A stretch of DNA of 64,000 nucleotides from Buddleja alternifolia (GCA_019426215.1 CM033404.1:62001-126000), one strand, 5' to 3'; shown: positions 11,579 through 23,910, counted from the first letter of the stretch. Notes: generated from the letters alone by a model not told the origin. Made by a program: numbers and translations.

Positions 11579-12560
11579 GAAAAAATACAATTTTGGTTTC
11601 TAAACTTGCCACCCAAAACATTTTTCGTCCCTGTTGGACTCGATAAAATTGGCCTCTAATGTTGTAATTTTAAGCAATTTCCGTCCCTGCCATTAGGGAG
11701 CTGTGAAAAACAAGCAAAAAAGGTCATGTGCCCCCGCACGCAAGCTGAAAATGGGTGAAATGGGTCAAACCCCATTCATTTCAACAGTTGAACAAAAAAA
11801 AAAAAAAACAAGTGTTTGCTCCCCAATTTGAACACCTCAACCTAATCGAACCCAAAATTGCTCCAAATCTTTGGCCAAAAACTATAAAATTGTTTCAATA
11901 TCTTGAATACCCAACTTGTAATCGTTCTTTGTATGGTAGAAAGTCAAAGGGATTCACGTGCCAAGTCTTCGATTGAGAAACCTCAACATTCGAACCCTAA
12001 TAAACCAAAAATCCAAAAAATTGTTTAGGGTTTGCCAAAATTTGTTCTTAGTTTTATTTGCCACTTGAAAATATTTTGATTTGTGGTAAAATTCATAAGA
12101 ATCCCTGGGCTAATGCGAAAATCCTTAAAACCAAATTTAGGATTTTCATAGATTTTTTGTTCGATTAGCCTGCAAGTGGAGCTTCTCACCTTCAAATTGA
12201 AAAGGTAAGTTGTAATTTCTCAATTTTATTTGTTTAATTTGAAAAGCCCCAAATTTAATAAATGAAATTGGAGCTGATGTTGTTTATGTTTGGGAGTAAC
12301 TTTAAGGTGTAAATATCCAAAAATAGTGGTCGTTAGTGAAATGGATGATTCTAGCGCCCGAAAGAACCCATTTCCCCCACCAATTTCAACTCACGTGCAA
12401 AGCACGTGAGCTTTTTCGTTAGTTTTTTGATGGCCACTTAAGGGAAGGGACGAAATGTGTTTAAGTTATAACATAAGGGACCAATTTTGTTGAGTCCAAC
12501 AAATAAGGGACCAAAAGTGTTTTGGGTGACAAGTTTAAGGACCAAAACTGTTTTTTCCCT
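11579..12560. mobile_element. Mutator-like MITE with long inverted ends
   Basis: The first 120 bp and last 140 bp are imperfect inverted copies (CACCCAAAACA..., TTGGACTC...AAAATTGG). It is flanked by ATTCACCG (11571-11578 and 12561-12568); at nine bases the match is 8 of 9. The sister repeats at 11026 and 12876 lack it, giving empty sites. No transposase; 982 bp. Confidence 0.78.
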
Positions 12561-12942
12561 ATTCACCGTCTTAATTGTGGCTTTAACAACATATGTACTA
12601 CAAACTTCATGGAAAAAAAAGTATGGATTTGTTATTTTTCGGAATAAGAAAGAAAACAATATGAAGATTGGTAAAAGAGTAAAAAATAAATAGTAAAAAT
12701 AAATTTTGGATTTCTACAATAATAAAACATATAGTTACATTATGACTCTAAAATGAATTCACAAGACAATAATCACATGTAGATTTATGTGAAAGACACT
12801 ATAATTTATTCATCAAAAGAAAGAAATTGATCATAAGCCCGATTTAGTTGATGTTGCACAAGAAATTGATCATTCACCCTCTTAATTGTGGCATTAACAA
12901 CATATGTACTTGCTTCATGGAAAAAGAAGTATGAAACTGTTA

Positions 12943-14191
12943 GGCCCCGATTGGATGAGATGTTGTTTCTCATTTCTCGATTTCTCAGAGATTGTTTTCA
13001 TCAAAAATTCATTTGTTTGACATCTCCCAAAAAATATCCCAAAGAAATACTACACACAATTTCTCAGAAAAAAAACTCAAATTTCTTTGGAAAATGGATT
13101 ACTTGGCATTTCTCTCAAATTTTTCTCAAAAATCAGATTTTTTACTATTCATGATTAGACAGTTCACCCAATAATTAAAAGTACTTTATCCCCCAATATC
13201 TTGATGTAATCATCAAAATAATCACATATCTTTATTTAAAATGATGTAGGCTACGAAATAAGATCCACTTTGCATTTTTTTTTATGCCTTAATCGATGAG
13301 TTTAGCTTAAATATGTTAAATATTCTTAGAAAAACAAAACTCATCCATACTAATTTCTCACAAAAAAAAAATTTCTTACAAAAAAAACATATCACATCCA
13401 AGGTATTAAATATCGGCATCGGTGTCGATATCAGGTAGTAAATTTAGGAAAATTTCGATGGAAGTTTTGGGGTTATTCAAAATTTTGATTTCGATTTTAA
13501 AGAAATCATGGAAATTTATAGAAATATTTGAAAATTTACAATAAAACTTTGTGTAACTTTAAATATCATAATTATGCATCTTTTACGTAAATAATATTGT
13601 ATATATAATATATGTATAGTGAATTTTGTCAAGCAGTATGACTAAAATCTGTAGCAAAAAATATAAAACAAATATAATTTGAGAGTAAAGTAATGACCAA
13701 ATCTCCTAGGAATTTCATTAAAATAAAATATCACAATCATTTATAGACAACCACAATAATTTGGACTCATTCTTATTTAAAAATAAATAAATACATATTA
13801 TTTTAAATTTTAGAATATTTTGGGTTTGGTCAAAATTTCGGAAAATTTCGAGAAATTTTGGTAGATATTTAACAAAGTAATTTTATTAAAAATTCGAGAT
13901 TTTGGGAAATATCGAAAATATTGAGAAATTTCGACTGATATTCTGCAAAATTGGATCGAATGTGAGATTTCGCTTCGAGACCCCCGGAAATCCGAAATCT
14001 CGGTAGAAATTTCAAGATTTCGGAGGAAATTTAAGACCATGATCACATGACACTTAATCATTACACTTTTTTCTATCAAAAAAATTCATCCAAACACACT
14101 TCCTCTTTCATATCTCTATTTCCTTAAAAATAATTTCTCTTACTTTATCTATAAAAAATAAAAAATTGAAAATAGATGTTCATCCAGACCC
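12943..14191. mobile_element. PIF/Harbinger-like (Tourist) element with a nested insertion
   Basis: The ends GGCCCCGATTGGATGA and (reverse complement) GGGTCTGGATGAA resemble Tourist termini. They are flanked by TTA at 12940-12942 and 14192-14194, the 3-bp duplication of this superfamily. Removing it rejoins a sister repeat seen at 12620-12660. Its own sequence is about 600 bp; the rest is the hAT-like copy at 13399-14041. Non-coding. Confidence 0.68.
13399..14041 (-). mobile_element. hAT-like CGAAATTTCG element, copy 1 (inverted)
   Basis: It runs from CAAGGTATTAAATATCGG to TTTAAGACCATG, with near-perfect 8-bp flanks ATCACATC (13391-13398) and ATCACATG (14042-14049). It is the reverse-orientation relative of the copies at 17177-18026 and 46703-47518, sharing long blocks of AAATTTCG-type sequence and an AT-rich middle. 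643 bp, non-coding. It lies inside the Harbinger-like element. Confidence 0.78.
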
Positions 14192-14375
14192 TTAGTTTTT
14201 GGAATAAGAAAATAAGAAGAAAAAAATAATAATATGAAATTAATGAAACAATCATGTGGTATAGACGGTTCACATCATTGTATATTTTTAGTTATTAATG
14301 GATTATATAAATATTGTATTGGTTGATAAAACTAAGTATAATTACAAAAAGCATACGAAAGATAATTAAAAGTAC

Positions 14376-14808
14376 GAAAAATCACATTTTGGTCCCATAT
14401 GTTTGACTTTTTTCAAGTTGGATCTCATTCATTATGAGATTCTCACATCATATCTCATAACTTTTAAAAATTCTCGCATTTAGTCCCAACAGAATTTTTC
14501 ATCCAAAATTTAATGTTCAACTCGGTTAGCCAACATGTTGACCGGGTTTTGGGGGAGATTTTGTGCATTCATGGCATGTGATATTGAATATAATCCATAT
14601 GTGAGTGTATTCACGCAAAAAATCTCTCCAAAAAATTGGTCATAATCTTGACCAACGGAGTTAACCCTTTAATTTTTGGATGAAAAATTTGATTGGGACC
14701 AAATGTAAGAATTTGTAAAGTTACGAGATATAATGTGAGAATCCCGTAACGAATGGGATCACAATTGAAAAAAGCCAAACATATGGGACCAAAAGTGCAA
14801 TTTTTCCA
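14376..14808. mobile_element. Mutator-like MITE with 9-bp target duplication
   Basis: Inverted ends of about 150 bp (left ACATTTTGGTCCCATATG; right, reversed, GCACTTTTGGTCCCATATG) with perfect 9-bp flanks TAAAAGTAC at 14367-14375 and 14809-14817. The empty version of the site is at about 11281-11300. 433 bp, non-coding. Confidence 0.85.
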
Positions 14809-14825
14809 TAAAAGTACTTAACAAC

Positions 14826-15299
14826 AATAAAGGGAAAATGACTTTTATAGTCCCTCTTGTCTATGGTTTGTCTCACTTTGGTTCTTTAACTATTAAAAAT
14901 GGCACATTAGTCCCTTTTTATGGATAATATGTGTCACTAGGGTCCTTCATTCACTTGTCTTTATTTCAAACTAGCCCAGCATTTTCAATCTTTCTCAATT
15001 TAGTCTTTAAACAAATTCCGCATCAAAACATTCCTTATTCTTTGAAAATTTAGCAAAAGAGTTTTTTCCATTGATTAGGCCCAACATGTTTTCGAAAAAT
15101 ATTAAAATTTCATAATGTAATACCTTTGCTTGACCGCCTTATCACCGGGTATTCCGAGTCCTCGTTTTTACTGATTGAATCCAACCACATTACCGCAGCA
15201 GATGGTTCGCAGGTACCCAGCTCCTTCAGCAATACACAGCATAGCCCAATTGGCGTAAAAGGTACTCCAGAATAAAGGTTTAATAAATTTTGGAATACA
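14826..15299. other. Transposon fragments, no gene
   Basis: The first part (14850-14950) has phrases such as TAGTCCCTCTTGTCTATGG, like one end of a Mutator-type MITE, without a matching second end. From about 15122 the composition changes (more GC) and seems to belong to the regulatory fragment to its right. Confidence 0.35.
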
Positions 15300-15860
15300 G
15301 AGATTGAACAAAAACCTTGAACTTTATTGATGAAATAAAATTATTATTACATAGATATATTCTACTCCGCTATTGGAGAAGAAAACTAGTTAGCCTCATG
15401 TATGAGAGATGGCTACACTCTTTGGGGAAATCCCCATACAATCAGAATGAAAATTAAAACTTATTTTACAATCTTTTTCTTTCTGGTTTCTTGAATTATT
15501 GAAGAGTAGGAGGGAATGATTGATGCCTTCCTTCTGCTTCTACCTTTGCCTTTTATAGGCCATCCTTCGGACTTCAGCTGCAGATTTCAAATTTAATTAT
15601 TGCTGACGTCATTGTGTACGTCAACATCTGTCCTTATCCACAGTTGTCACACAGTGCTTTGTCGTTTGACTTTTCTTCAGCTGCCCTACGTCAGCACTTT
15701 TATCTGTTTGCCGGTTACTGTAGATTTCCCCCGACATTTAACCTGTTTTTTGTCACAAGCTTCTTTTGGCTTTGTCGGTCATTTGTCCGCTCTTGATAAT
15801 GGCTGACATCATTGCATCCGTCTTCTATAATAAATTACAATTATGTCCTTTGACGGACAA
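15300..15860 (-). promoter_or_regulatory. Caulimovirus 35S-like promoter and poly(A) region (endogenous fragment)
   Basis: Read on the minus strand: TGACGTCA (15604-15611) with further ACGTCA boxes at about 15618 and 15688, then a TATA box TATAAAAGG (15549-15557) about 50 bp on, then an untranslated stretch, then AATAAAG (about 15321-15327) roughly 200 nt past the expected start. This order and spacing match the as-1/TATA/early poly(A) layout of caulimovirus promoters. An LTR promoter is the alternative. No viral coding sequence is seen beside it, so it would be an inert fragment. Confidence 0.4.
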
Positions 15861-15864
15861 AATT

Positions 15865-18192
15865 TGTTAGGAAATTTCATGTTAAATGATTTGATGATGA
15901 CAAGATAGGATTTTATGTTAGACCCCAAAAAGAATGTAAGTTTATATTTTCATAGAACTATTGTATAAGCGTTTGAATGTTTGTTATTTTGTTAGGCTTG
16001 TAATTTTTATCTTTGTAGATTTTAGACTAAGAATTAGATACCGAGTCGCTAATAAAATTTTAGGTGAGTCTATTAGAGATGAAGTTGAAGATCAGCGTCT
16101 GAAGTCAAGTGAAGATGAAGATTTGTTCTTAGCGTCTGTCAAACGCTAAAAGACTGTTTCAGGGTTGTTGAATCAAGCGCTCAAAGCACTCAAGCGATTA
16201 AGGATCAGATTCAGCTAAAATAAATTCTCAAGTCATGAAGGACTTAAATGCAATCATCAACGAACATTTATTTCCGACAGAAAATAAATTCAAATGCATT
16301 AAATGTCTGATAAGTGCATTAAATATGATAAGCTATTATGACTTGTGGACAAGCCACCTTTTGACTAAACTGTCAGATTTCAGAGTTCAAAACTTGTTCC
16401 TGTCCAATCGGAACCAGTAGAATTTCAGGAATGTCAGAAAAGGACTATCTAACGCGCTGCGTGAGTTACACACGCTCACATGCGTCCAATGGACAAATCA
16501 TAAGAAACCCTATAAATAGTACCCTTCAGCAAACCCTAAAAATATGTACATACACAAGAAAAAGGTCTAAACTTTGCTGAAATTACTTGAGAGAAAAGCT
16601 TACAAACTTCATAGCCAAAATCCTTCAAGCTTTTCAAATACATTCCAAAGACAGTCATAGATATCTCAAACCTCTTCAGAGAAGAACCCTAAATTCCTAT
16701 TGAGATATCTCAAGTTGTTTGAACTTTCCAACATCAAACAAACCCGTGACAAAACCCTCAACATCTTTCATCTGAGTGAGAAAGTTTGTTGATTCTACAA
16801 GCAGCATTTCTGTGTGAGAGAAGCTTGTTGAAGAAGATCTTCATTGGAGCTGAAGTCTGTGTGATCAAGGAGCTCAAGATCATCTTCCCTTTCATCTATT
16901 TTGTAGAAGTCTCTGTGTGATTCTTCGATAATCAATCTAGTGAATTCCTCCGAGTGCAAAGGAGAAGAAAGACGTAGTTGGGATTACATCACCCAATGAA
17001 CCTTACAATATCTTGTGTTATTTACTGTTTTATCGCTTTATTTTACATTTGCATATTATATCTTGAAAAAGCATTCAAAACAGTTAAGCGACTAATTCAA
17101 GTTCAAGAGAACACTAAGCTATAAAATCATTTTCGCTGTGCTAACCCTGATTAAGCGATTGAAATATTACCCTATTCATGGTCTTAAATTTCGACCGAAA
17201 CACCGAAATTTCGGTCAAAATTTCGGGTTTCGAGGGGTTCCGAAGCGAAATCGAACCTTCGATCCAATTTTGCAGAATATCTTCCGAAATTTCGACCGAA
17301 ACCCGAAATTTCCCCAAAATTTAAAATATTTTGTCAAATTTCCATCGAAATTTCGGCCGAAACCCGATATTTCCCAAAACCGAAACCGAAATTTCGGTCG
17401 AATTTTTTTTTTTTTGTATTTTAAATTTTTTTTTAAATATCATATAATTAGAAAATTATTGAAAATTATATTTAAACACCTACCACTTACCTGGTTACCC
17501 CCAACCATACACATAAGTGATAAGTCACTTTCTATCCAAATGGGCCAAAAAACAAAACAAGTAATGCATTATTAAAGCTGAAGAGCACAACAGTGAGGAT
17601 TTCGAAATATGAAAGTAGAGGTAAGACAAATACTAGTGATGGCGATTTCGATCCTCCTAGAAACTCGATGTGGTATTGAGTAGTAACTTTTACTTAAATC
17701 TTGATATATTTTGTTTTAATGAAGTTCTCATGAGATTTGATTATTATCTTACTATCAAATTATATTTATTTCATATTTTTCGCAACAGTTTTTAGTGATA
17801 TTATTTAACAAATTCATTATCCATATATTATATATAGAATATTATTAATGTAAAAGATGCATAAGAATGATAATTAAAGTTATCCAAAATTTTATTGTAA
17901 ATTTCCAAATATTTTTATAAATTTCCATTATTTCTTTAAAATCGAAACCGAAATTTTGAATATCCCCGAAATTTCCGTAACTTTACTACACCGATATCTA
18001 CCCCGAAACCGATATTTTAGACCTTGACCCTACTTTGGTAATTGTTGAAATCACTAAATCTAAGTTATCTATTTCTAAGCGTCTGACCTAGCGCTAAGCT
18101 TTCCAAGTGTTCAAATTCTTCAAAATAATACGAAATCTTTTAAAGTCGAAAAAGATTTCATGGTCTATTCACCCCCCTTCTAAACCCTTTCA
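15865..18192 (+). mobile_element. Copia-type LTR (solo or truncated), split by a hAT-like element
   Basis: It starts TGTTAGGAAATTTC and ends CTATTCACCCCCC...CTTTCA, endings typical of long Ty1/copia (Tork/SIRE-like) LTRs. It has a TATA box (CTATAAATAG, about 16510) and a transcribed-leader-like stretch after it. Without the nested 850-bp element it is about 1.47 kb. No target duplication or internal region was recognised, so whether it is solo or truncated is open. Confidence 0.6.
17177..18026 (+). mobile_element. hAT-like CGAAATTTCG element, copy 2
   Basis: It runs from CATGGTCTTAAATTTCG to GATATTTTAGACCTTG; flanks ACCCTATT (17169-17176) and ACCCTACT (18027-18034), 7 of 8. The left 230 bp is packed with CGAAATTTCGG and CCGAAATTTC units that can fold on themselves. 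850 bp; its open frame is low-complexity and not a credible protein. It interrupts the copia-type LTR. Confidence 0.8.
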
Positions 18193-18898
18193 TATGCCAC
18201 TTGGGATCATCAAGATTTTACAAATTACATTTTAAACTAATTATTATATTTTGTTTAAAATTGTAAACTAATTGAGCCTAAATCAGACTCGTTTTTGTTT
18301 TTTATTACATCTCGTACTTTTTACCGAGGTCTGTGAAAACCCCTTGGGTATGCTGGTCTTTTACATTTGTCCTGTTCGGGTTCGGGCTTCTTCTTTGTAA
18401 CCCTAATTTTTGTACCAAACAAGAACACGCCGAAAACGACGGACTGAATTGAAAATTGAAAGACACTTTAGAGTTGAAACAGAATCATATAAGGCGTGTT
18501 TACCGTAAGGGAATTAGAATTTTTAAACTTTTTCTATTTATAATTTGAATCCTACACTTTTTAATTTTTTAGAAAAACTGCAAACTGTGTTCTTGTGTCG
18601 GACACATACATGGTCGTGTCCGACACGATGTCCGAATTTCTATTTTTATCTTTTAATCATGGACACTAATTAGCCATGTTCAACAAGGGATGGAGGCGTG
18701 TTGTGTGCGACACATGTCCGATACCCGCTCGAGGATAATTTTCGGAGTCTCGGTGATTTTTTATATTATATATATAGTATATATTGATTGAGTAGACAGA
18801 CAGACTAGCGACTAGCGACTAGCGACTATTCAGTCAGTCAGTGTCATCAGCTCTCTCCCGCGCAACTCACTCAGTCAGTCAGTCAGTCGCAGAAATCA
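18193..18898 (+). promoter_or_regulatory. Upstream region of the PPR gene
   Basis: AT-rich DNA with a TA tract near 18765-18785 and short tandem repeats just before the start codon (GACTAGC x3 near 18807; CAGT repeats near 18830-18890), probably the 5' UTR. No confident TATA box assigned. Confidence 0.4.
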
Positions 18899-21800
18899 AT
18901 GGATCAAGTAGCAAAATTGGTGCCAAAAGCACTGATCAAGAATTCCAACAATCCTCAACTCGCATGGCTACTCTTTAAGCGCACTCTCCTCCACATTAAC
19001 GGTAATAACTATTTCACTTCCCTCCCTCTCATTATACCCCTTCTCATCCGCGCCAATATGTTCTCCGAGATCGACACTCTCCACCACCATCTGCTTCGTG
19101 ATACAGCCCCCACAGATACTGTTGTGTATTCCATTGTTAAGATACTTGCCAAGTCGGGTCATATTGACAAGGCCATTTCTCAATTCCAGTCTCTTAGAAC
19201 CCATTTTCCCCACAAACCTCCTTCTGTAAACTTGTACAATTTGCTCATTCGAAATTCTCTTCAAAGCAACTCTCCAAATTTCTTATCTTTCCTCTATAGA
19301 GACTTGATCTTTTCCAAGGTCAAGCTCCAAACTTATACCCTCAATCTTTTGATTGGTGCCTTGTGTGATTCTGGTCGGTTGGAAGATGCCCGCCAGTTAT
19401 TTGATAGAATGCCCGACAAAGGGTGTGAGCCTAATGAGTTCACCTTCGGAATTCTGGCACGTGGCTACTGTAAATATGGGCTTGCTTTCAAAGGATTGGA
19501 GCTTTTGGATTTCATGAAGAGAATGGGTGTCGTCATCCCTAATATAGTTATATACAATACGTTGATTGCGAGTTTCTGTAAGGAGGGTGACAATGATGAG
19601 GCTGAGAGATTGGTAGAGAGGATGAAGGAGGATGGCCTCGCACCCAATATTGTTACCTTTAACACTAGGATTTCTGCTCTTTGTAAGGCAGGGAAGATTT
19701 TGGAAGCCTCTAGGATATTCAGGGATATGCAAATAGATGAGGAGTTGGGGTTGCCAAGGCCCAATGTTGTGACTCATAACTTGATGTTGGACGGCTTTTG
19801 CAGGCAAGGGATGTTGGAAGAAGCAAACAGTTTAGTTCAGTCTATGAAAAGAGATGCTGTTTTCTCAAATGTCTTGAGTTATAACGTATGGCTGTTGGGT
19901 TTGGTGAGGAATGGGAAACTTTTGGAGGCTCAAACAGTTTTAAAAGAGATGACCGATGACGGGGTGGAGCCAAATGTATACTCATATAACATTTTAATTG
20001 ATGGATTATGTAAACATGGGCTGCTTGCGGATGCCAGAGCAGTTATTAGCTTGATGATAGCTGGTGGAGTTTCCCCAGATGCAGCCACTTATAGCACGCT
20101 GCTCCAAGGGTATTGCAGGAAAGGGAAGAAAGTTGAGGCCAATAAAGTTCTACATGAGATGATTACGGGTGGATGTTTGCCAAATACTTACACTTGCAAT
20201 ATACTGCTGAACAGCCTGTGGAGAGAAGGTAAAGTAGTAGAAGCAGAGAGGTTAATGCAAAAGATGAATGAAAGAGGTGATGGACTGGATACCGTGAGCT
20301 GCAATATTGTGATTGATGGTTTATGTAGAACTGGGGAGGTTGATAAAGCCGTAGAAATAGTGAGTGAGATGTGGAGTCATGGAAGTGCTGCTCTTGGAAA
20401 CTTGGGAAATATGTATATTGGTCTAGTGGATGAAAATAGGAAGAGATGCTTGCCTGACTTGATAACGTATTCCATAGTTATAGATGGATTATGCAGGGAT
20501 GAACGGCTTGAGGAAGCTAAAAAGAAGTTTATTGAGATGTTGGGGAGGAACTTGTATCCTGATTCAATCTTATATGATACTTTTCTATATAACTTGTGCA
20601 AGAGGGGGAAGATATCATCTGCATTTCAGGTTCTCAAGGACATGGAGAAGAAAGGTTGCAACAAAACCTTACGAACTTACAATTGCTTGATATTTGGGTT
20701 AGGTAGTAAAAATCAAATATTTGAAATGTTTGGCCTGATGGATGAGATGAAAGAAAGAGGTGTTTCTCCTAATGTTTACACGTACAACACTGTCCTGAGT
20801 TTGTTATGTGAGGGAGAAAAAAGTGAAGAAGCCGCTTCTCTTTTAGATGAGATGTTGCAGAATAGAATAACACCTAATATATATTCCTTTAAGTTGTTAA
20901 TAAAAACCTTCTGCAGGACCGGGGAGTTCAGACCAGCACAGGAGGTGTTTGAGATCGCCCTCAATGTATGTGGTCACAAGGAAGTCCTTTATAGTCTGAT
21001 GTTCAATGAGTTGCTTGCAGGAGGAGAACTCTTAGAAGCTAAGCAATTGTTTGAAGCTGCAATGGACAGATGTTTTGATTTGAGCAGTTTTTGTTACAAA
21101 GAACTCGTAGATAGACTGTGTCTCAGTGAGAATTTAGAATGTGCTCATGATATTCTTAAGAAAATGGTGGAGAGAGGTTGTAGATTTGACCCTGCTTTAT
21201 TCATGCCTGTGATTGAAATTTTAGGTAAAAGGGGAAATAAACATGCGGTCAATGAACTGGCGGAGATAATGCTGGCAATGGGTTCAGAAGTTGAGATGGA
21301 CAATAAGGCTTACAGAGATGGCAAGCAGTTAAATCATAGCAGACAATATAGCGATGGTGGAAATGATTGGCAAACCATTCTGCACAGGTATGAATGTCAA
21401 AGTGGCTGTATAAAATCTTCGCTTGCTCTTTTCCTATTTAATATTCCTATTTATTTAGTGAATTGGCTCTTAGGGTCTCACTTTTTTTCTTATAGATACT
21501 TGGATTGATTTTAATATTTGATTTCACTAGTTGGAAAGAATTGCCCATTTAATTGCCAAGTACTACCGGGCATGAGTCGATCATTTGTCTTTTGTCTACT
21601 TGTGTCGTTTAATTCACAAATTGATGGTTACAACTTACAATTTATCCATGATTTGCTGCTTAGATCTTCTGGAACATCTACATATGAACATTAATTCTCT
21701 TTGAAAATGTTCTTAAAACTGCAAATATTACCAACCATATTAGCGAACTCATTAAAGACTTGTATAGTTCAGTTAGAACAATAAATATTACCCTCCTACC

Positions 21801-22016
21801 CTGTTCAAAACCATTCATGTTTCAGTAGATTGTTTCTGTTACACTTTCTCTTTGACATCTTGATATCATGTCATACTCATTTTTCACAGAGATGATGGGA
21901 GTGGCATAGCCATGAAAACTCTGAAACGAGTGCAGAAAGGCTGGGGTCAGGGAAATTTATCATATTTTCAAGCCCAGAAAAATGGTTTTCTTGATGATTG
22001 GGATGCTGCTATCTAA
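18899..22016 (+). CDS. P-class pentatricopeptide repeat protein, At2g17140-like
   Basis: Two exons, 18899-21387 and 21890-22016, giving about 871 residues. Exon 1 ends CAC AG|GTATG and joins ATTTTTCACAG|A in frame, adding a conserved tail (DDGSGIAMKTLKRV, then GWGQG); without splicing the frame would stop at 21508 in unconserved sequence. About twenty 35-residue P-type repeats are visible (for example NVYSYNILIDGLCKHG, PDAATYSTLLQGYC). The length and tail match Arabidopsis At2g17140 (874 aa). Such proteins bind organelle RNA, one base per repeat; the N-terminus is compatible with mitochondrial import. No E/DYW editing domain. The start is the first ATG of the frame and is well supported. Confidence 0.9.
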
Positions 22017-22150
22017 GTTTCTCAAGGAATCGAGATCCTTTCTATATAAGATAGAGAAGTCAGCTGGATGCTAAAGATTAAGCTCGGAGATGATTATTAT
22101 GTCTCTTCTACTGGCTGTGAGAAGCTTCTGATTGTAGCTCTCTTCAGGTA

Positions 22151-22763
22151 GGGTCAAGGAAGACAGTACAATTGTAATGTTTATTCACCCGGGGAAAAAA
22201 ATTCTTTTTTTTCATTTTTTTTTTCTCAGATAAGCTGATTTCGTGTCTATGCTAACATTAGCAACGTTGCTCTATCACTCTTTGTCTCCTTGCATCTATA
22301 GATCAGTTCTACCTATATGCATATTCCACATGTGCTTATTGATTTTGATGTATGTACATATGTATGTATGTGTATTTCTATAAATAGCTTTCAAACTTAA
22401 TTTTTTCCTGCTCTGCTTTCATATTCAAGAACAGAGCCTTATAAAAGCCTAATTTGTGGGTCAAGGAAGACTGTACAATTGTAATGTTTATTCACCCAGG
22501 GAAAAAATTTCTTTTTTTTGCATTTTTTCTTCTCTGATAAGCTGATTTTGTAGTCTATGCTAACATTAGCAACGTTGCTCTATCACTCTTTGTCTCCTTG
22601 CATCTATAGATCAGTTCTACCTATATGCATATTCCACGTGTGCTTATTGATTTTGATGTATGTACATATGTATGTATGTGTATTTCTATAAATAGCTTTC
22701 AAACTTAATTTTTCCCTGCTCTGCTTCCTATTCAAGAACAGAGCCTTATAAAAGCCTAATTTG
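22151..22763 (+). repeat. Tandem duplication of about 307 bp
   Basis: Copy 1 is 22151-22457, copy 2 is 22458-22763, nearly identical (GGGTCAAGGAAGAC ... AAAGCCTAATTTG). It lies in the 3' flank of the PPR gene, possibly in its UTR. The few differences are poly-T length and point changes, so the duplication is recent. Confidence 0.88.
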
Positions 22764-23910
22764 AATTCTGGTTTGTATGCAGAACTGATGGAATCAAGAA
22801 GTGGCTAAAAGCTGGCACCATACCGTTCTATATTTCACAATGAAATAGTGCGATATTAGTCACTATCATGCTCTTCTTTTGTTTAACATTGTGCTCGAAT
22901 TAGCCTAATATGGTTGAAATTTCTTAATATATAGATTCAGGAGGCTAAATGCTTCTTTGGAACTTTGGAGCATTAACTGTGAGTTAACACCCTCCTCTTG
23001 TCCTCAGCTGTGACAAGCTTCATGTATATATATATATATTAAACAATCCTCTTTTTTCTTCTCCAGACAATAACCAGACACCAGTATCAGAAAACACAGT
23101 GTGTTCACAGACTGCAGAGAAAGTAATGAAATGTTTGCTGCAATTTTGGTGAAGCCTGGGAGCGTTGCCAGGTTGGTTTTAGTTTTCAATATATTTTTCT
23201 GTTCTGTTTGTCGAGGATTAGCACCTAAATTGAGATCTCACACCTTATCAGCTAGAATGGTACAAGCTGCAAATGATTTCCTTATTTTTTGGAAGTGGTC
23301 TTCTTAATTCATCCTTGCTTGCTATTTCTCGCAGGGTAGTGGAGTTGTTCGTAATTCTCTTTCAAGAGTCTTTTTTAGTCATCTTTATCAGGAGTAATAA
23401 AATGAAAATAAATTCCATGCTATAGCACCATATCACCCTTGCTTTCTGTCTTCAATCACGAGTAATTTGTTCTCATAATATCTTTTTATGAATGCTAAAG
23501 TTAGCAATACCAGCTGCTGTTACCAAAGATTGATAAGATGTTACACCCACATTCAATACTTTAACTGCATTACTATGCTTCAGATCGTACAAAATCAATA
23601 TGGAAACTGGAATGAAGATAAGAAAAGACAGTCTGTTCTTTTTGCTTTGCAAGATTAAAAACACAGCTATGAGGAACCCTTTATACATACTATGTTACAT
23701 TAAAAGGTATCAAATGCAATACTAAAGGCGAAAAAAAAAAGAAAAAGAAACATATGGAAAAACGATCAAGTCATTTTGAAATAACATGTGTGCTACTTTC
23801 CCATCCTTGTAGAAAAGGGGGAACAACAATAGGTTGTGATCCCTTATAGAAGTGAAAAATCAAACTTCATAACCAGGTGAAACTCCTCCTGTTTTGTGAT
23901 AGAAACCACT
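22764..23910. other. Intergenic region between PPR gene and NLP gene
   Basis: The tail-to-tail gap of the two genes. There may be more 3' UTR of the PPR gene on the left (to about 22850) and of the NLP gene on the right (from about 23700). A short TA run near 23025. Open frames here are short and lack family features. Confidence 0.5.

Larger units (their letters stand above)
10984..14825. repeat. Diverged tandem repeat serving as host for nested transposons
   Basis: Landmarks recur in the same order: TCTTAATTGTG at about 11034, 12568 and 12885; ACTATGACTCTAAAATGAA at about 11414 and 12738; ATCATAAGCCCG at about 11505 and 12831; ATATGAAATTAATGAAA at about 11151 and 14232. After removing insertions the units are about 0.3-0.55 kb. 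One unit is split by the element at 11579-12560; another by those at 12943-14191 and 14376-14808. Function unknown; no coding signal. Confidence 0.6.

Noticed and set aside
15600..15806. Small open frames on the plus strand
   Set aside because: They overlap the minus-strand promoter-like fragment and show no family motif.
17138..17575. 145-residue open frame
   Set aside because: It is low-complexity translation of the CGAAATTTCG palindromic units of a transposon.
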